A DNA stretch of 64,000 nucleotides. Origin: Polytrichum commune. Taxonomy: Eukaryota; Streptophyta; Polytrichopsida; Polytrichales; Polytrichaceae. Positions 23,420 to 35,917 of the stretch are shown here, piece after piece (position 1 is the first letter of the stretch; each line of letters opens with the position of its first letter). Position numbers and translations under genes: made by a program. Under the pieces are notes generated by a model, which saw nothing but the letters and a program-made list of their open reading frames with translations, made no database searches and was not told the DNA's origin. The stretch is from positions 3,038,501 through 3,102,500 of the forward strand of contig OX485805.1 in the NCBI GenBank assembly GCA_950295325.1, written 5' to 3'.

Positions 23420-24362
23420 CCGTAGTTTACTAGCAGGTTAGGCAACTTGCTGCCTAATATTTAATTAAAGTTCAAAAAGTAGGTTCGGCACCTAAAAATA
23501 GTATATTCATATTTTCGGCAATTTTCTCTTTTAATTTTTAAAAATTCGGCTTACATTCATTTTTAATTTTCTATTTCAACTTATATCTTGTACATCTCTC
23601 TTGCATTGAATGACAAGTAAGATGTGAATGAAGAGTTGAGAATGCTCTGTGCTTTATGCAAGTAGAGTGGAGTTGTGTTCAACAATGCATATGGGATATG
23701 TAAACTTTGAGGTGAAGCACCTAGTTAGATGTCATTTTTATAACACGCATAACTTTTGCATAGAGTCTTCAAATGACATAAAATTTGTTGGAGGTGAAAT
23801 ATTACTTGATTTCTAAACTTTTCTTAGACCAACAAAATTCCAAAAAATTTGATCTTCTATGCACAAATGAGCTCCAAAAAACTGTTATGAACGCATTTTA
23901 ATTTTTTGATCTTTACACGGCTGCAATGTTTTGTCCATATCTTTTGCATAAAGACTTATTTTGACACAAAACTTGTTGGAGGTGGAAGAAGGATTGATTT
24001 CTCAACTTTTGTTAGTTGGACAAAATTCTATAAAACTTCATCTTCTATGCTCAATTGGACTCCAAAAATTTGTGTACAACACATTTGAAAAGCCTCGCCT
24101 AGAGTCTTGCTACTTCTTAACCCATATTCTTTGTGGACTAATGTACGTGAGCTTGATTACAAAAGGAGCACCTTCTCTCCTTCAAAATTCACATATGCTT
24201 CCATTGTAAGTAAAACTCTAGTGAGAAGTAAAAATTTCTTACTTTTAGGCAATTTTGAAAAATAATTAATTTTATATTCGGCAAAAAATGCCAATAATAT
24301 TCCAAAATTTTAGGCATGTATTTTCAGAATTATTTTGTGCCGAACCTGCTATTAAACTACGG
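23420..24362. mobile_element. TIR element of 943 bp with TA target site
   Basis: The ends are CCGTAGTTTACTAGCAGGTT on the left and AACCTGCTATTAAACTACGG on the right, about 25 bp of imperfect inverted repeat. They are flanked by TA at 23418-23419 and 24363-24364. The interior holds two imperfect direct repeats of ~170 bp (about 23745-23900 and 23925-24085; shared AACTTGTTGGAGGTG and ATCTTCTATGC motifs). No transposase is seen. A TA target suggests a Tc1/mariner-type non-autonomous element. Confidence 0.7.
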
Positions 24363-25339
24363 TAATAAGAGAAATTCTTATACCTCATTGAGTTTGGCCT
24401 CTCATTTTGTGGCTCCCTTGATACCTCAATTTAAGCATGGCTATTGTACAATGATCACTAAATTGGTTAATAATCTCAATGTGTGCATGTGTCACGAGTG
24501 GACTTGGTGGCTAGGCTAGATGTTTGGGAGTAGTGATGTCATGAGTGGACCTTTAACACATTCATGCATGCCTAGGTAGGCCCTACACTGTGCAATGACA
24601 TGCCTAGGTAGACATGAATGTACTAATTGGTGGGATATATTGAGTGGGTAGATTTAACGGATGCAACTATTCTAACTGTATGCAAACTTATCCATATTTA
24701 ATGCGGCATTGTAGGTGGGTGGCACCACTAGTTTTGTCCCACTACAATATATTACATAAGAAATGGATCGGTGATACGGGCCATTTCCACCTTCAAAACT
24801 GGTCAATTTGCCCAATGATCTTCATAGTGTACATACATCACATTTATGCAGGCATTTGTGCCATATGTGGTCACTTGTCTTATGTGGCTACTCTACCAAC
24901 TGTAATTTGGGGTGTAAGTTAGACTTTAAGCACAATTGAGTTGGTTGAATTGTGAATATGTGCATATCGCATGCATACAAACATGCCATTTGCATAAAAA
25001 ATCATTTTCATTCGTGAAGCTTGAACGAGGCCATTGCGAAAACACGGGCTCTTATTTTAAAAACGTGATCAAAGACACATTGCATTGCTCTTCTTTTGGA
25101 CCCACGTTGCACTTGGGTGGATCGTGTGGTCTTGCCACAAGTTTTCGTCCACTAAGTGGTTTTAAAGACTTCTAATTTGCCTTCTTTCATAAGTTGTTGG
25201 TTCTAGTATTTAAGTGTCAAATCCTATAGCCCCCCTAGAGGATAAAACTTCCCTTTATATTTAGTATATTATTGATTAAATACTTCCATTACATCAAAAT
25301 ACACAACTACAACCATGACCAAGAGGAGTTGTGCTCATG
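24363..25339. other. Spacer, no gene recognised
   Basis: Only short open frames without recognisable features. No repeats matching other parts of the window were noticed. Confidence 0.4.
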
Positions 25340-25870
25340 ATTTATATGGGGTCAATTGTCATAGCCTTCACAAGAAACATGTTTGGAAAAATATTCAAAG
25401 AAACTTGAGAAGATGTCATCTAATATGGCAATGTAAATTGTTTCATAGAATTTTCCACAATGAATAACACACAAATGAAATGAAATTGATTTTAAAGTGT
25501 GTGAAGCCAAACGGCTATTGGGATCGAAAGCACACCAAGATGGTTTCAAACCTTCTATTTCCATAGAGTGATGAAGTGCAGTAGCCTCGGTGAGATAGAG
25601 GCCAATGTCAACTTGCTACTCCAATTGAAAGAAAGATTTGAGGCTCCCTAATACTACATTCTCAAATTATGACAAAATCTTATCTCTAATGGAGTTACAT
25701 AAGGGACATTCCAGCACAAAGTGTGCCTCATTTTCAACTACATTGTAAGAGAAAAAAATTACATAATCTATTATCTCTAGAGATAGGGACACTCTACCAT
25801 TGTCCAATTTCAGACCGGTAAACAAAAATGCACCAATATAGAAAGTTCTCACCCTCACAAATTTTGAATT
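25340..25870 (-). pseudogene. LINE ORF2 C-terminal fragment
   Basis: The minus strand reads G-L-K-L-D-N-G-R-V-S, then N-V-V-E-N-E-A-H-F-V-L-E-C-P-L and D-K-I-L-S, then K-S-F-F-Q-L-E and S-L-Y-L-T-E-A-T-like text. This is the same tail as the LINE fragments at 1940-2525 and 7526-8175. It is interrupted by stops and frame changes. Both LTRs and a reverse transcriptase domain are absent, so it is a 5'-truncated relic. Confidence 0.65.
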
Positions 25871-25984
25871 TTGTTTGGGTCACACTTATGATCCAAGTCC
25901 TAACATGATCATCCCAAAACGGATTTTAAATTTATTTTCTTAAGTATATTGAATATAGACTAACTCCCCAACCCTCCAATTCTT

Positions 25985-26345
25985 CAGAATTAGCCCCCAA
26001 GTCTGATAAATACTTCGCTGTGAGGAATCGACCCCTAGACTTGAGATCAGAAAAGCCTTGACCCGGTCACGAATTTAAGGCTACCAACGGTCGGGGCTGG
26101 GTTCCAACGGCAAAGTCACTAATTGACGCTATTTAACTCACTACTGTGAGCCACGTGTCAGTCAGAGATGACAGGAACACGTCAGCAACGGACTAGCACG
26201 CCAACCGAGGGCGGGACTTGTAGAGGGCGCTCACCCGTTACAGCCTGTATGGATGAATAGACAACTGAGTAACTGAAATCTTATCATCCATCCTCCTAAT
26301 TTTTTACTCTCTTGTTCCTGGGCAGGGCTCGTATATTCAACCAAA
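25985..26345. mobile_element. Possible solo LTR or LTR fragment
   Basis: This interval is clearly less AT-rich than its surroundings. It has a composition and layout reminiscent of a retrotransposon LTR, but no internal domain, paired LTR or confirmed target duplication was found. It could instead be an old single-copy segment. Confidence 0.22.
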
Positions 26346-29062
26346 TTCTCTCTATATCTGGATACTAGGTGGCTTCAAATATCTTATATGCTATAATATT
26401 ATGGTCACATCATTGCCAAATTACATTAAAATAATAATATGATATTTTGGGTCAGTATTTTCAAAAATTGGGTAGAAAATTAAGGCTATCCTTTTAAGAA
26501 GGGTCAACTTTGTGGAGCTTTGATCAAGGAGTCGGAATGTGATCATATATTTTAGTTATTTTAAATTTGTGCTTTGGCTCCGCGTTGAACCGCGACTTGT
26601 GCCTATAAGTTACTTATGTTTCCTTCTAATCCAGCTTTTGACTCGGTAGCAGATTCACACTCGGCATGGTTTCTCACATCCACTTAGTCCTATGAGTGTG
26701 GGTGGGAAATTAGTGTGGGCCACACTAATTTTGTAGTTGAGGTGGAATTTACATGGGTCCAGGACTTAGGGCTTTGCCCACGGTCTTCGTAAAGATTTCC
26801 GACCAAGTTTTTAAATATTAGTTACATAAGAGAAGTAGCATAAACTAAAGAATCATCTACATTCATTTTCTTAGGAAACAATTAGCATGGGTTGGAAAAT
26901 AATGTGGCACGTATTAGTTTTCATTACAATAATTAGCTTGGGTTCTAGAAAGCCATTTGGGCCCATAGTAATAATACTAATATAGTGTACTTGCTTAAAC
27001 CCTAACTTCCTAAGCAACCCATTTTGAGTTGATGGATGTTTTCTTCTTTAAATAACTCCCTACCAAACTCATTCATTTGCAATCACGATTACTTTCAACA
27101 TCAAGCCAACGTGGATATCTACCCATAGACATATGAGCCGTGCAATTTGGAGATGATTAGAATGTGGAAAAAAATATCAAAGTGGGAAGTGTGTTTTTTT
27201 GAGGGAAAACACCTATGGATACAATATTTGAGATAATTAAATTAATTGTTTTAGACCATGTGGCTTATAAAGATATTAGACATACAATCTAGTGTAATCC
27301 ACACTATTTATTGTCGACCCACATAGACAATCTTGCAAATGTTGGAAGGGATATGCTTAATGTGGCAAACGGCACTTGCTACTACATGAAAAGTCATGTA
27401 GACCACTATATGTAATATGACATGTTCTTTCAATGCACACAAATTCAAGTATACAATGTGATTGTTGGTTTTTCGTATCAAATTGTCACAATCTCGAGTC
27501 TCCATTGCTTGAAGTCTGATAAGTCTCAGTTTGACTAGAGGTGGGTGCTTAAAGGAATGGATTTTCATGTGACCTACAATGGCCATTGGCTCCTTTAACC
27601 ATGCCACAATCACAGGGAGGATATGCCACTTGCAAGTGAAAACAAACCAACATGTGAATGGTTGCTTGTGGAAAATAGGGAAAATGATCCCCTTGTAGGT
27701 AGTCACTGCAATACTTAGATGCTTGGGGGATGGAAGGTGTTTGGTTATGTGCACACATATAAGAAACCAACCTTCTTCAAGAGGTATTTTTCTTGTGCCA
27801 CAACAACTTGAGTTCTCAAGAGTTCTTGAGCTACCTCCACGAGGTAGCTTAGGATTTTGAACAAGAGCTTGTCAACAACTACTAAGAGCTAGACCTATGA
27901 TTATGATAAATAATTTTGGCACAAATATAGGCTAACTTACCTTGGGCAACCCCACAATATGCACCATCCTCTTGGAAAAGCAGTGTTTAATCCTAGTTAC
28001 ACTTGTCATGTCCCCATTTATTACCCACATCCTTGCTGCTTTCTTCATTTTAGCTCTCTAAACGTGATTATTTGTAGAGCTCTCTTGCACTTCACGAGGC
28101 ACAAGTAGGAACGTTGTTGTCGTTTTACGGCGGTGCTTGTTGCATTTTGGTTGAAGTTGCCACAATCTTTTCCTCACATTAATCTCCCTAGATGTAAACT
28201 TGATTTTGCAAAGTTGAAAGTTTATAATATGCACCTTGTTTAGAATCCAATATCTCTTAACCTACAACGTGGACCTCCCGGTGGGGTCATTTCACCAGAA
28301 TTTGAAGTGCAGTAAACGATAGGTTCCTAAGAATTGTTTCAAAATAATATTTGTGTTTGTTTTAGAAATATAAAAGTTCTTGTAATAATTCCTTATGAGA
28401 CCATACTACATATATCCCAATAATAATCAATAATGCACATAATATACTATCAATATGCACATCACCACATTACCCCCCCTCCCAACTTGCACAAAATTAA
28501 AAAATTAAAAAATGAATGGATTGATACATGGTATACAATGTGCACCTACAATAATAACCCTAGTTGTTTTTAGTGTGGAAACAAGGTCAACAATTTGAGC
28601 ACCATATTTTCTATAGTCAATGTGGTACATTCACACGTTGTCACTTGAGCCATGTGACTAGAGAATACTTCACTTCTGCCACCCCATGAATTCCTTAATT
28701 TGTTTCCCTTCACAAAAAATGCTCTTTGGTACAGGAGAGGGATGAGTGATTAGTACTAATTAATCAAGCTTAAATAAAAGACTAGATGCATATATACTTA
28801 TAATGCAATGCCGTCCTCATGGTCAAAAGGAAGTTGAAGGAACACAATTACAAGTGGCCTTTTATTCCTTAAGTACCAAACCATGGTCACCGGTCGAAGG
28901 ACTAGAATCTAAAGATACGACGTGATGTCTATTAAATGGCCTCAACATTGTGGACTATGATGAGGATATCACACTAAGTTAGAGCGAGCCGAGGACATGC
29001 GATCCTTGTGTACATTTTGGGAATTTAGTACTTGGTCATCGCATTTGTATGTGTAAGAAGTA
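26346..29062. other. Gene-poor AT-rich region
   Basis: No gene recognised. The longest open frame (27308-27754, minus) is cysteine-rich by chance composition and has no domain match that I can see. The short C-run near 28476 is simple sequence. Confidence 0.4.
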
Positions 29063-29438
29063 CACAAACTATGATATTTAGTGTGATATGGTATTTAATG
29101 TCACTTTGGTAACTTTTTGGATGACACTTCTTATGATTAAGTGAACAAATATTATCATGCATGATGGATGAGCTCGTCCGTTGGCCAAAACCCTACTTTC
29201 TCTTGTCAACAACTTGTGATGGAATATTGCTATGGATGATTGAAAGTTGGATGAAAAATCAATTGGTAAGTGATGGTAATTGCAACACTCTAAATCTAGA
29301 ATTCCCCAAAATTTTTACAAGGATTGGTTACAAATAATGTTGGGTTAACATAAGTGTTGGTGATGCTGGAGTGCGGTTTACGATTAGTATTGAGCAGGAC
29401 AATTAGAATTGGTGACACTGAATATCATAGTTAGTGTA
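29063..29438 (-). mobile_element. Short CACTA-ended non-autonomous element, copy 2
   Basis: Inverse copy of 387-778. Ends at 29416-29436 (CACTGAATATCATAGTTAGTG) and 29063-29083 carry the same near-palindromes. The interior shares the TTTTGGGG..TCTAGATTTA, CAATTGATTTTTCATCC and TTGCTCAATACTAA segments in matching order. It is non-coding. Confidence 0.65.
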
Positions 29439-29496
29439 GTTGGCCCTTGAAAACCTTCAATGGCTGGGGAACTTTTTTGGGCATAACTAGTCGAAT

Positions 29497-29600
29497 CCCT
29501 AGTGTTTCCAAGTCCAACTGGTTACATGTTGTGATCTTCGGTTTTTCTTCATTGATTTGAGGTATATTCTATAGATTCTTTTGAAATGATTGGTAAATGA
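29497..29600 (+). repeat. Repeat shared with 34478-34589
   Basis: Starts GTTTCCAAGTCCAACTGGTT and continues through a TTCTATAGATTC segment to ATTGGTAAATGA. The related stretch at 34478-34589 ends directly at the MITE copy beginning 34590. Origin unknown. Confidence 0.5.
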
Positions 29601-29641
29601 TTTCTCACTCTCAACTGGTTCATCTGTAACTACATTGTTTT

Positions 29642-29822
29642 GTCTAATTAGTGTGGGTTACCATTTGGAGTTATGCATTGCTATAACATCTTTACTCAAA
29701 TAACATAAACAGTAAGCACGCACACCAAAGAATATGATATAACTTAGTTGGTAAAATTTATAATGTTGGTAAAAAAATTATAACAACACGTAACTTTGAT
29801 TGGTACCCCACACTAATTAGAC
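29642..29822. mobile_element. 181-bp foldback MITE
   Basis: Terminal inverted repeats GTCTAATTAGTGTGGG and CCCACACTAATTAGAC, extended imperfectly inward (AGTTATGCATTGCTATAAC against TTATAACAACACGTAACT). An isolated copy of the left end lies at about 33010-33056. The target duplication is not clear. It is non-coding. Confidence 0.65.
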
Positions 29823-31439
29823 TAAATAGTGAAGTCGGTTCTCTTGTTCATTGAAAACCATACACATGTGTTCAAATGTTCCCAATTGTATTGATGTCAT
29901 CTACTTTGGTACTTGACAAGAGGGTGATAGATCATGTGGGGTTTGCATGTTTTGAATGGCATCATAGGTATTTAATGGTTTTCAAAGTATCTAAATTAAT
30001 AATTAGTTCAACACTTTATATGCAAATATATAGAAATTTACATGTGAGATTCTACAAGTGTCAACCAATGGAAAGTGCCGAGTGATTTTGTTTTGTGTGT
30101 TTGATGAATCTAGATTGTAAGGTTTCTCATAAAGTGGGCATGTGCTCCCTCTTGACCAAATAAGATAAGCAACCCCATAATGGACACTTGCAACTCCCAC
30201 ATAAGCTTACACTTTTGGCCGTTGCATGGGATTGTGAATTGTCTCATTCAGTTAGTACCTATGAATAATGGAGATGGTCATTTAAAGTGTCAAAATCAGA
30301 GTTGAGATGCAAAAACTATAAGGGGTGAAAATGAAGATCTTTTGTTTGGATTATTAAGGAATTGCATAGGTTCTCTTGATTGTGTTGACTAATGAACCTA
30401 AGATGGTGTCGCTACTTTGAGCTTACACTGCACCACATGTCCTTATGATGCCCATTCTTAACCACAAGCCTTGCCATATATGACTCAAATATAGGCGTCT
30501 GCAAAAGACTATTGTCTAATCAAGGTCTGCATACCTTAACCCCTAGGCATCTAAAAGGCTCAAATTGGACCTCTCTAAGCAAAAAGAAAATAGTGTATCT
30601 GAGCTACATACTTTCCATTTTAGCTAATCATGTAAAAAATGACCCTATTTAAAATCAACTTATTTTTCAAGTTTACTATTTGAGTAAGTTAACTACCTTG
30701 ATGTTATGAAAAATTTGAAGTTCAAATACACAACATGGGTGCCTTGGATGCAAACACATACAAAATTGTACTCGGATCACCAATGTAATTATGAGTATAT
30801 TTTTATTTTCTCAATGATATTAAACAATATTAATAATAAGGTTTCAAATGCATGAATATATAAAATTTGATTTATGAACTTGTGTAGCCCATATAAATTA
30901 TGTAGATGGATGAATATTAAGACATGGCGTCCATTAAATGGTTAAACACATCCATCTAGAACTTGAATGGCCTACATTGTTCATTTCAATAGATGTGGAT
31001 TCCGTATAAAATTTTGCAATGCTCTATGCCAATGCAAGTCTCCAAAATCAAGTTTTTCCTATGTTCTATAAAAGGCACACTACCAAGGTGATTTGTTTGA
31101 GATCGTTGAAGCTTGTTGAAATTAACTTCATAAAAATGATTGCACTTTCTAATGAAAAAGTGATAAGTAGGATTTTTAAAAATAAAATATCATAATTTAA
31201 GGAATTATTCGACAATGGTTTGCCTAAATTGTCATGGAACTATGGTATGTACGAGTGTTGGGTGGGTATTACCATTGAGCTCTTGTGAAAGGGTAATCAC
31301 AATTTGATACTTGCCACTTGAGGGTATCTCTTACTTGGTAAAAACAAGAATCAACATTTTTAAAGGTACAAATACCTGGCCCAAAATTTATACTTGCCAT
31401 TGAAATGTATCCATTACATGGCCAACATTTGGTGGGCAT
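29823..31439. other. AT-rich spacer, no gene recognised
   Basis: No recognisable coding chain, RNA gene or terminal repeats. Confidence 0.4.
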
Positions 31440-32262
31440 ACACGGGTAGGGTAATTTGTCTTGTAGTTTGTCTTGTGATCTATAAAATGAACCCTCACCC
31501 ATAATAATCCATTGAATCATTCTATGTTGATGAGACAAAATTTTAACTAAAGAAAAACAAACAAGAATATGTACCTCATCGATCAAATGTTGATACCTTC
31601 GTCAAATCTTCATCAATTCAAATAAATGATGAGTCTACCTTGTAGCGCATCTTGTGATCGTAACAATAAGTCCTCACCCATAAAAGTTCATTGATCAATG
31701 AGGTCTCAAAGTTCAACTAAAGAAAAACAAACAAGAATATGCACCTCATTGATCGAATGTTGATATCTTTCTCAAATCTTCGTCAATACCTTGTAGTGCA
31801 TCTTGTGATCATACCAATAAGTCCTCACGCATAGAAATCCATTAATTTGTTTGCTACCAATGAGATCTCAAAGTTCAACTAAAGAAAATCAAACAAGAAC
31901 ATGTACCTCATCGATCAAATGTTTATATCTTCCTCTGAAAATCTTCATCAATTTAGACAAATGATGAGTCTACCTTGTAGTGCATCTTGTGGTCATAACG
32001 ATAAATCCTTACCCATAAAAATCCATTAATGTTTTTGCTACCAACGAGGTCTCAAAGTTCAACTAAAGAAAAACAAATAAGAATATGTACCTCATCGCTC
32101 AAATGTTGATATCTTCCTCAAATCTTCATCGATTTAGACAAATGATGAGTCTATCTTGTAGTTCGTTTTATGATCCCTAATATGGATATTTTCCCATAAA
32201 AAATTATCATGTTGTTTGTTGCTAATAGCATCTCAAAGTTCAAGTAAAGGAAATGAACAAGA

Positions 32263-32293
<31 letters not shown>

Positions 32294-32520
32294 AATGTCC
32301 CGATGCTAATATCTTCGTAAAATAGTCATTAAATTGGAGGAGACCGAGTCTTTATTGTACTAATCTTGTGATCTTTGAAATGAGATCCAACCCATAAAAT
32401 TCCATTGAGGCATTTGTTATTGATGAGCTCTCAAAATTTAGCTAAAGAAAGAAAAAATTAATTAATAGCTCAATGTTAAGATTCAATTGCTGCCTCAAAT
32501 CACCATTGAATAATGTCTAA
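31440..32520. repeat. Satellite-like tandem array, unit ~160-200 bp, about six copies
   Basis: Each unit contains a CTTGTAGT..ATCTTGTGATC segment, CTCACCCATAA..TCCATT, CTCAAAGTTCAACTAAAG, and GTACCTCATCGATC..AATGTTGATATCTT. The AACTAAAG marker recurs at roughly 31540, 31710, 31870, 32050, 32235 and 32440. Units diverge towards the right end. A (TA)n run occupies about 32263-32290. Unit size is in the range of plant satellites, but the array is short. No open frame runs through it. Confidence 0.82.
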
Positions 32521-33179
32521 CCCATAATACATACACAATACATTATCAACAACAGAAGCACACAAACAACCTACTATTCAAATACACCAAACCTCCAAGT
32601 TGATGATAGTGAAGGCCTATTGGAAACAAGAGGAAGAAAATCTCTATGTTTTGGAGTAAACAAAGCTCTCTTGTTGGAGGATGTGTTGTGTTGGATGGAT
32701 GAATATCATACCGTGAATGAGTATTACAAAAGCATAATCCGGGTAACATGTAAAGACAATTGGCTCCAAGAGTTGTATCAATAAGGTAACTGGTAGAGTA
32801 AAGAAGAAACCTCGGAAGATAAGGATATTTGGTAGATACTACCCTTGGCAAATATTTCTAGGTAAAGATACCCTTTATCCACAATTGCCATTTTCATTAT
32901 CCTTTTGATATGGATACCCATCCAACACTAGTTTGACCCAAATCCCTCTTATGTTGTACCTATTAAAAATTGCACAACACAATATAATATTATAGCACTA
33001 CATTGTTTTGTCTAATTAGTGTGGGTTGCCATTCGGAGTTACGTGTTGCTATAACTCTTTATCGGCATTATCGGTTTTTAACCATGAAAACCAAAAGATG
33101 TCACCAAACAACTGGTTGGACTTGGAAAACATTAGGATCTCAACCAATTATGCTAAAAATCTCCCGGTACATTGTGTAC
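32521..33179. other. Spacer with an isolated MITE end
   Basis: No gene recognised. 33010-33056 repeats the left end of the small foldback MITE at 29642-29822 (GTCTAATTAGTGTGGGTTGC onward), without a matching right end. Confidence 0.45.
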
Positions 33180-33500
33180 GACGATGGAACACACCCACAT
33201 AGTGTTGGCTTTTGGGTAAGCCTACATTAATCGAACGTGTGGAGTAAAAAGTGTAGGGCGAGAGGGAATTATCACACACAAGCGTACCTCTCATTCGTCC
33301 AACATAAAAGTCATGAAAGAATATGCCATTCACAAATTATTTATAACCAAAATCTAATGATTTGACAACTAAATTAGCTTCAAAGATCCCCAATCAATCT
33401 AGTCAAAGCCATTTGAGTTGATTCAACCACAAACGTATACAAGTCTAGTAGTTTTTATGTTGGATCAATGAGAGGTGTGCTCGTATTCGCAGATGCCCTA
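33180..33500 (+). repeat. Dispersed repeat family D, copy 2
   Basis: Inverse of 4195-4480, with a third copy at about 55398-55530. Contains a hairpin formed by ACCTCTCATTCGTCCAACAT (near 33287) and ATGTTGGATCAATGAGAGGT (near 33458). Type unknown. Confidence 0.6.
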
Positions 33501-34029
33501 CCTACAAAGTGTCACTACTAGTGGTGCATTTATTTTAAATTTATTTTAAAAATATATACATTTAAAAATAGTTGGCAAATTTTGAGGCTATTTTTTAAAA
33601 GTTTTTTATTATAAATTCACTACTACAATCAGTCCAAGCTAGTAGGGCGAATATAGACACGTCCACCTTTTCCAATTGTTCCATATTACCATATGACATT
33701 AGTACATTCAAACTCCGAGCAACTACGCCAAGAGATGGAGAATGACAACAGTGACGTTGAACAAAATGAAGTTCGCATCGGGGACGATCTAGGCGTAGTC
33801 TTGGATCAATACTTGGACGGAGAAAAGCTCGAAGAACTAATCCCGGAAGACGAAAAATGTTTTCGACCATGATTTGCCATAAAGAACCTCACGGATCGAT
33901 GTCTTCGACGTTTTTCATCAAAGAAAACATCAAAAATGTTTTGAAACATTTGAAAGTTTGTCTGTCATGATGCTGCCTCCGACGCCGAGAATAAAAAATT
34001 GCAACAGTGGTCACTACGTATCATGCGAC
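33501..34029. other. Spacer with a short acidic reading frame
   Basis: Plus-strand reading from 33736 gives a 45-residue acidic frame (M-E-N-D-N-S-D-V-E) that stops, then continues in broken form to about 34030. I do not recognise it. It may be a transposon-derived remnant. Confidence 0.25.
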
Positions 34030-34400
34030 TGATCGATTTGTATCATTTCGAACTCAAAAATCTTGCGGGAGGGAAGAAGTTTTCGTAAGCGCAAAGCGAA
34101 GCTTGGGAATGGAATGATGGACACCAGAAGCACCACGTACGTCTGGTCAGAGGCTCAAAGTTTTGGTGTTGATGAGCAGAGAGCGAAACGTGCAGGCAGG
34201 TCGCCACTGGGGCTGCATGAACTCTGGAACTCTGAAACTCTGGAACTCTGGAACTGAAATTTGGAGTAACTTGTAATTCTCGATGGAAGGAAGAAAGAAA
34301 GAAGGATTGGTTCCTGGCACACACACGAACCTGTCTGCGAAGATTGCTGCACATGATCGAGAATGCACTGCCACCATGATCATTACATTAGACCTGATAG
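34030..34400 (+). repeat. Duplicated non-coding segment without MITE (empty site)
   Basis: Plus-strand counterpart of minus 3400-4140. At about 34265-34275 it has an uninterrupted single TA where the other copy carries the 427-bp MITE. Open frames on both strands are not conserved between the copies. Contains short direct repeats of CTCTGGAA at about 34220-34255. Confidence 0.7.
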
Positions 34401-34589
34401 CTTAGTTGTTGCAGAACAGATCAGGTCTTTGAGCAGTGTCTGAGGAGGTTTTCGGGGCATGAATTCGGTTGAGATCTGAGTGTTTCCAAGTCCGACTGGT
34501 TACATACATACAGTGGATATTGTTTGTTTCTTCTTTTATGAAATTGAGGGTGTCTTCTATAAATTCCTCTTGTAAAAATTGGTAGGTAA

Positions 34590-35015
34590 GGTTGAAATAC
34601 CATAACCTGTGAAAATAAGGTGATTCGCATTGAAGATCTGGTCTGACAATCATGAGATAATTTTCCAAGATAGACGAGAAGGATTCATGAAGAATTAATG
34701 CAAGTTGTTTCATTATTTTTCTGCCCTATACAAAAAAATGCTACAATTTTTCAAAGTGGAAAGTTTTCCAGACGCCTACTCGTTCATTAGATTCTCCCTA
34801 CACCGAACATGGTAATCTGCATTTCCATACAGAACATCGCCTAATTCGGTTACCTCATGAGTACATTAACACTTGACTCCTATTGGCTACACTAAGTGTA
34901 CACGCATTGAAGTTGCCGCCGAGCCATGATCGGTTTTAGAAATGGCACTTCACCATTATGACGGCGGTCTAGTGCACGGCTAGAGGGTGGTTAACGGGTT
35001 ATGGTATTTCTACCT
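34590..35015 (+). mobile_element. TA-flanked ~420-bp MITE, copy 3
   Basis: Full-length member of 426 bp, beginning AGGTTGAAATACCATAACC and ending GGTATTTCTACCT. TA is at 34588-34589 and 35016-35017, an intact target duplication. Same orientation as copies 1 and 2. Confidence 0.92.
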
Positions 35016-35017
35016 TA

Positions 35018-35917
35018 GTGTTCCTAAAGCCTTCAACTTCAACCGGTTGTTTCTTGAACTCGACTCTTAACTTTTAAACCCTAAACCTTGAAAAAGAAGG
35101 GTAACGGTTTGGTGGGTTGGTGCTGCCTTTGCATCAAATGTCACAGAAACAATCTATGTCATCGCCAACGCATCGGCTATGATAGCTCCTCCCTCGTGTT
35201 CTTACTCCAAATTTAAAGAAAATGTCACATCATGTTGCCAACTTTAAACTTGGATGCAACAAATAAAAAAAAGAAGCCAAATGGTATTCTTCATTCTTCA
35301 TTGTGCAATGCGTAGCCAACATGCAAATACTCATAAAGCCAACCCAAAAAAACCATGATCCCCATTGCATTTTGCTCCCTTGTAGAGGGTGATGGTTCTT
35401 CCATGTACCCAACAACTTATTAGAAGCGAAATCATCGTAATACTACTTATACCTATCTACTTTGCTCGGAAATTGTTCCTCATCAAGAAGGCTCAACTAT
35501 TTGGAACGATGTTGTATGTAGCAGATCCGGTAAAACAACCAAGAAATTTTGATACTAACAATTTAAAAAGTGCAGAAAATCATTTACGTGTGTACTCCTA
35601 TATATTGTGTGCACATTATTAGTTTTTGACCATTGGATCAGATTGGGAACTGTGTCATCCACTTGTATAGCAATACTTGTGAAACATGGAGATTGTCGTT
35701 TCAAATATCATAATCAAGGTTCAGACAAAAATGTTATAAAACATCAAAATGATGACTACTTATCCTTTCTCTTTAAGAATTATAACAGTGGGTAGTTTGG
35801 AGTTCACCTTGAAAATGGCCTTTCAAATGTTATGATCTCCTTAGATTCAATGGTTTGGGATCTCGGATGTTGGGACCTCACATGAGTAGGTTTGCATCAC
35901 ATCTTTATGGCAAGAAG
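35018..35917. other. Spacer, no gene recognised
   Basis: Short open frames only. Ends at the 8-bp target site of the hAT element (GCAAGAAG, 35910-35917). Confidence 0.4.

Noticed and set aside
27308-27754. 148-codon minus-strand open frame
   Set aside because: No recognisable motif, no splice or start context, and surrounding sequence is non-coding AT-rich DNA; chance frame.
31440-32520. Regular repeats considered as CRISPR
   Set aside because: Units are ~170 bp and continuous, without short repeats and unique spacers, in a plant nuclear context.
33595-33870. 91-codon minus-strand open frame and an acidic plus-strand frame
   Set aside because: Considered as a Harbinger or other transposase piece, but no catalytic motif could be identified on either strand.
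34043-34354. Several overlapping minus-strand frames of 65-103 codons
   Set aside because: They lie in a duplicated segment and the frames are broken in the sister copy at 3400-4140.
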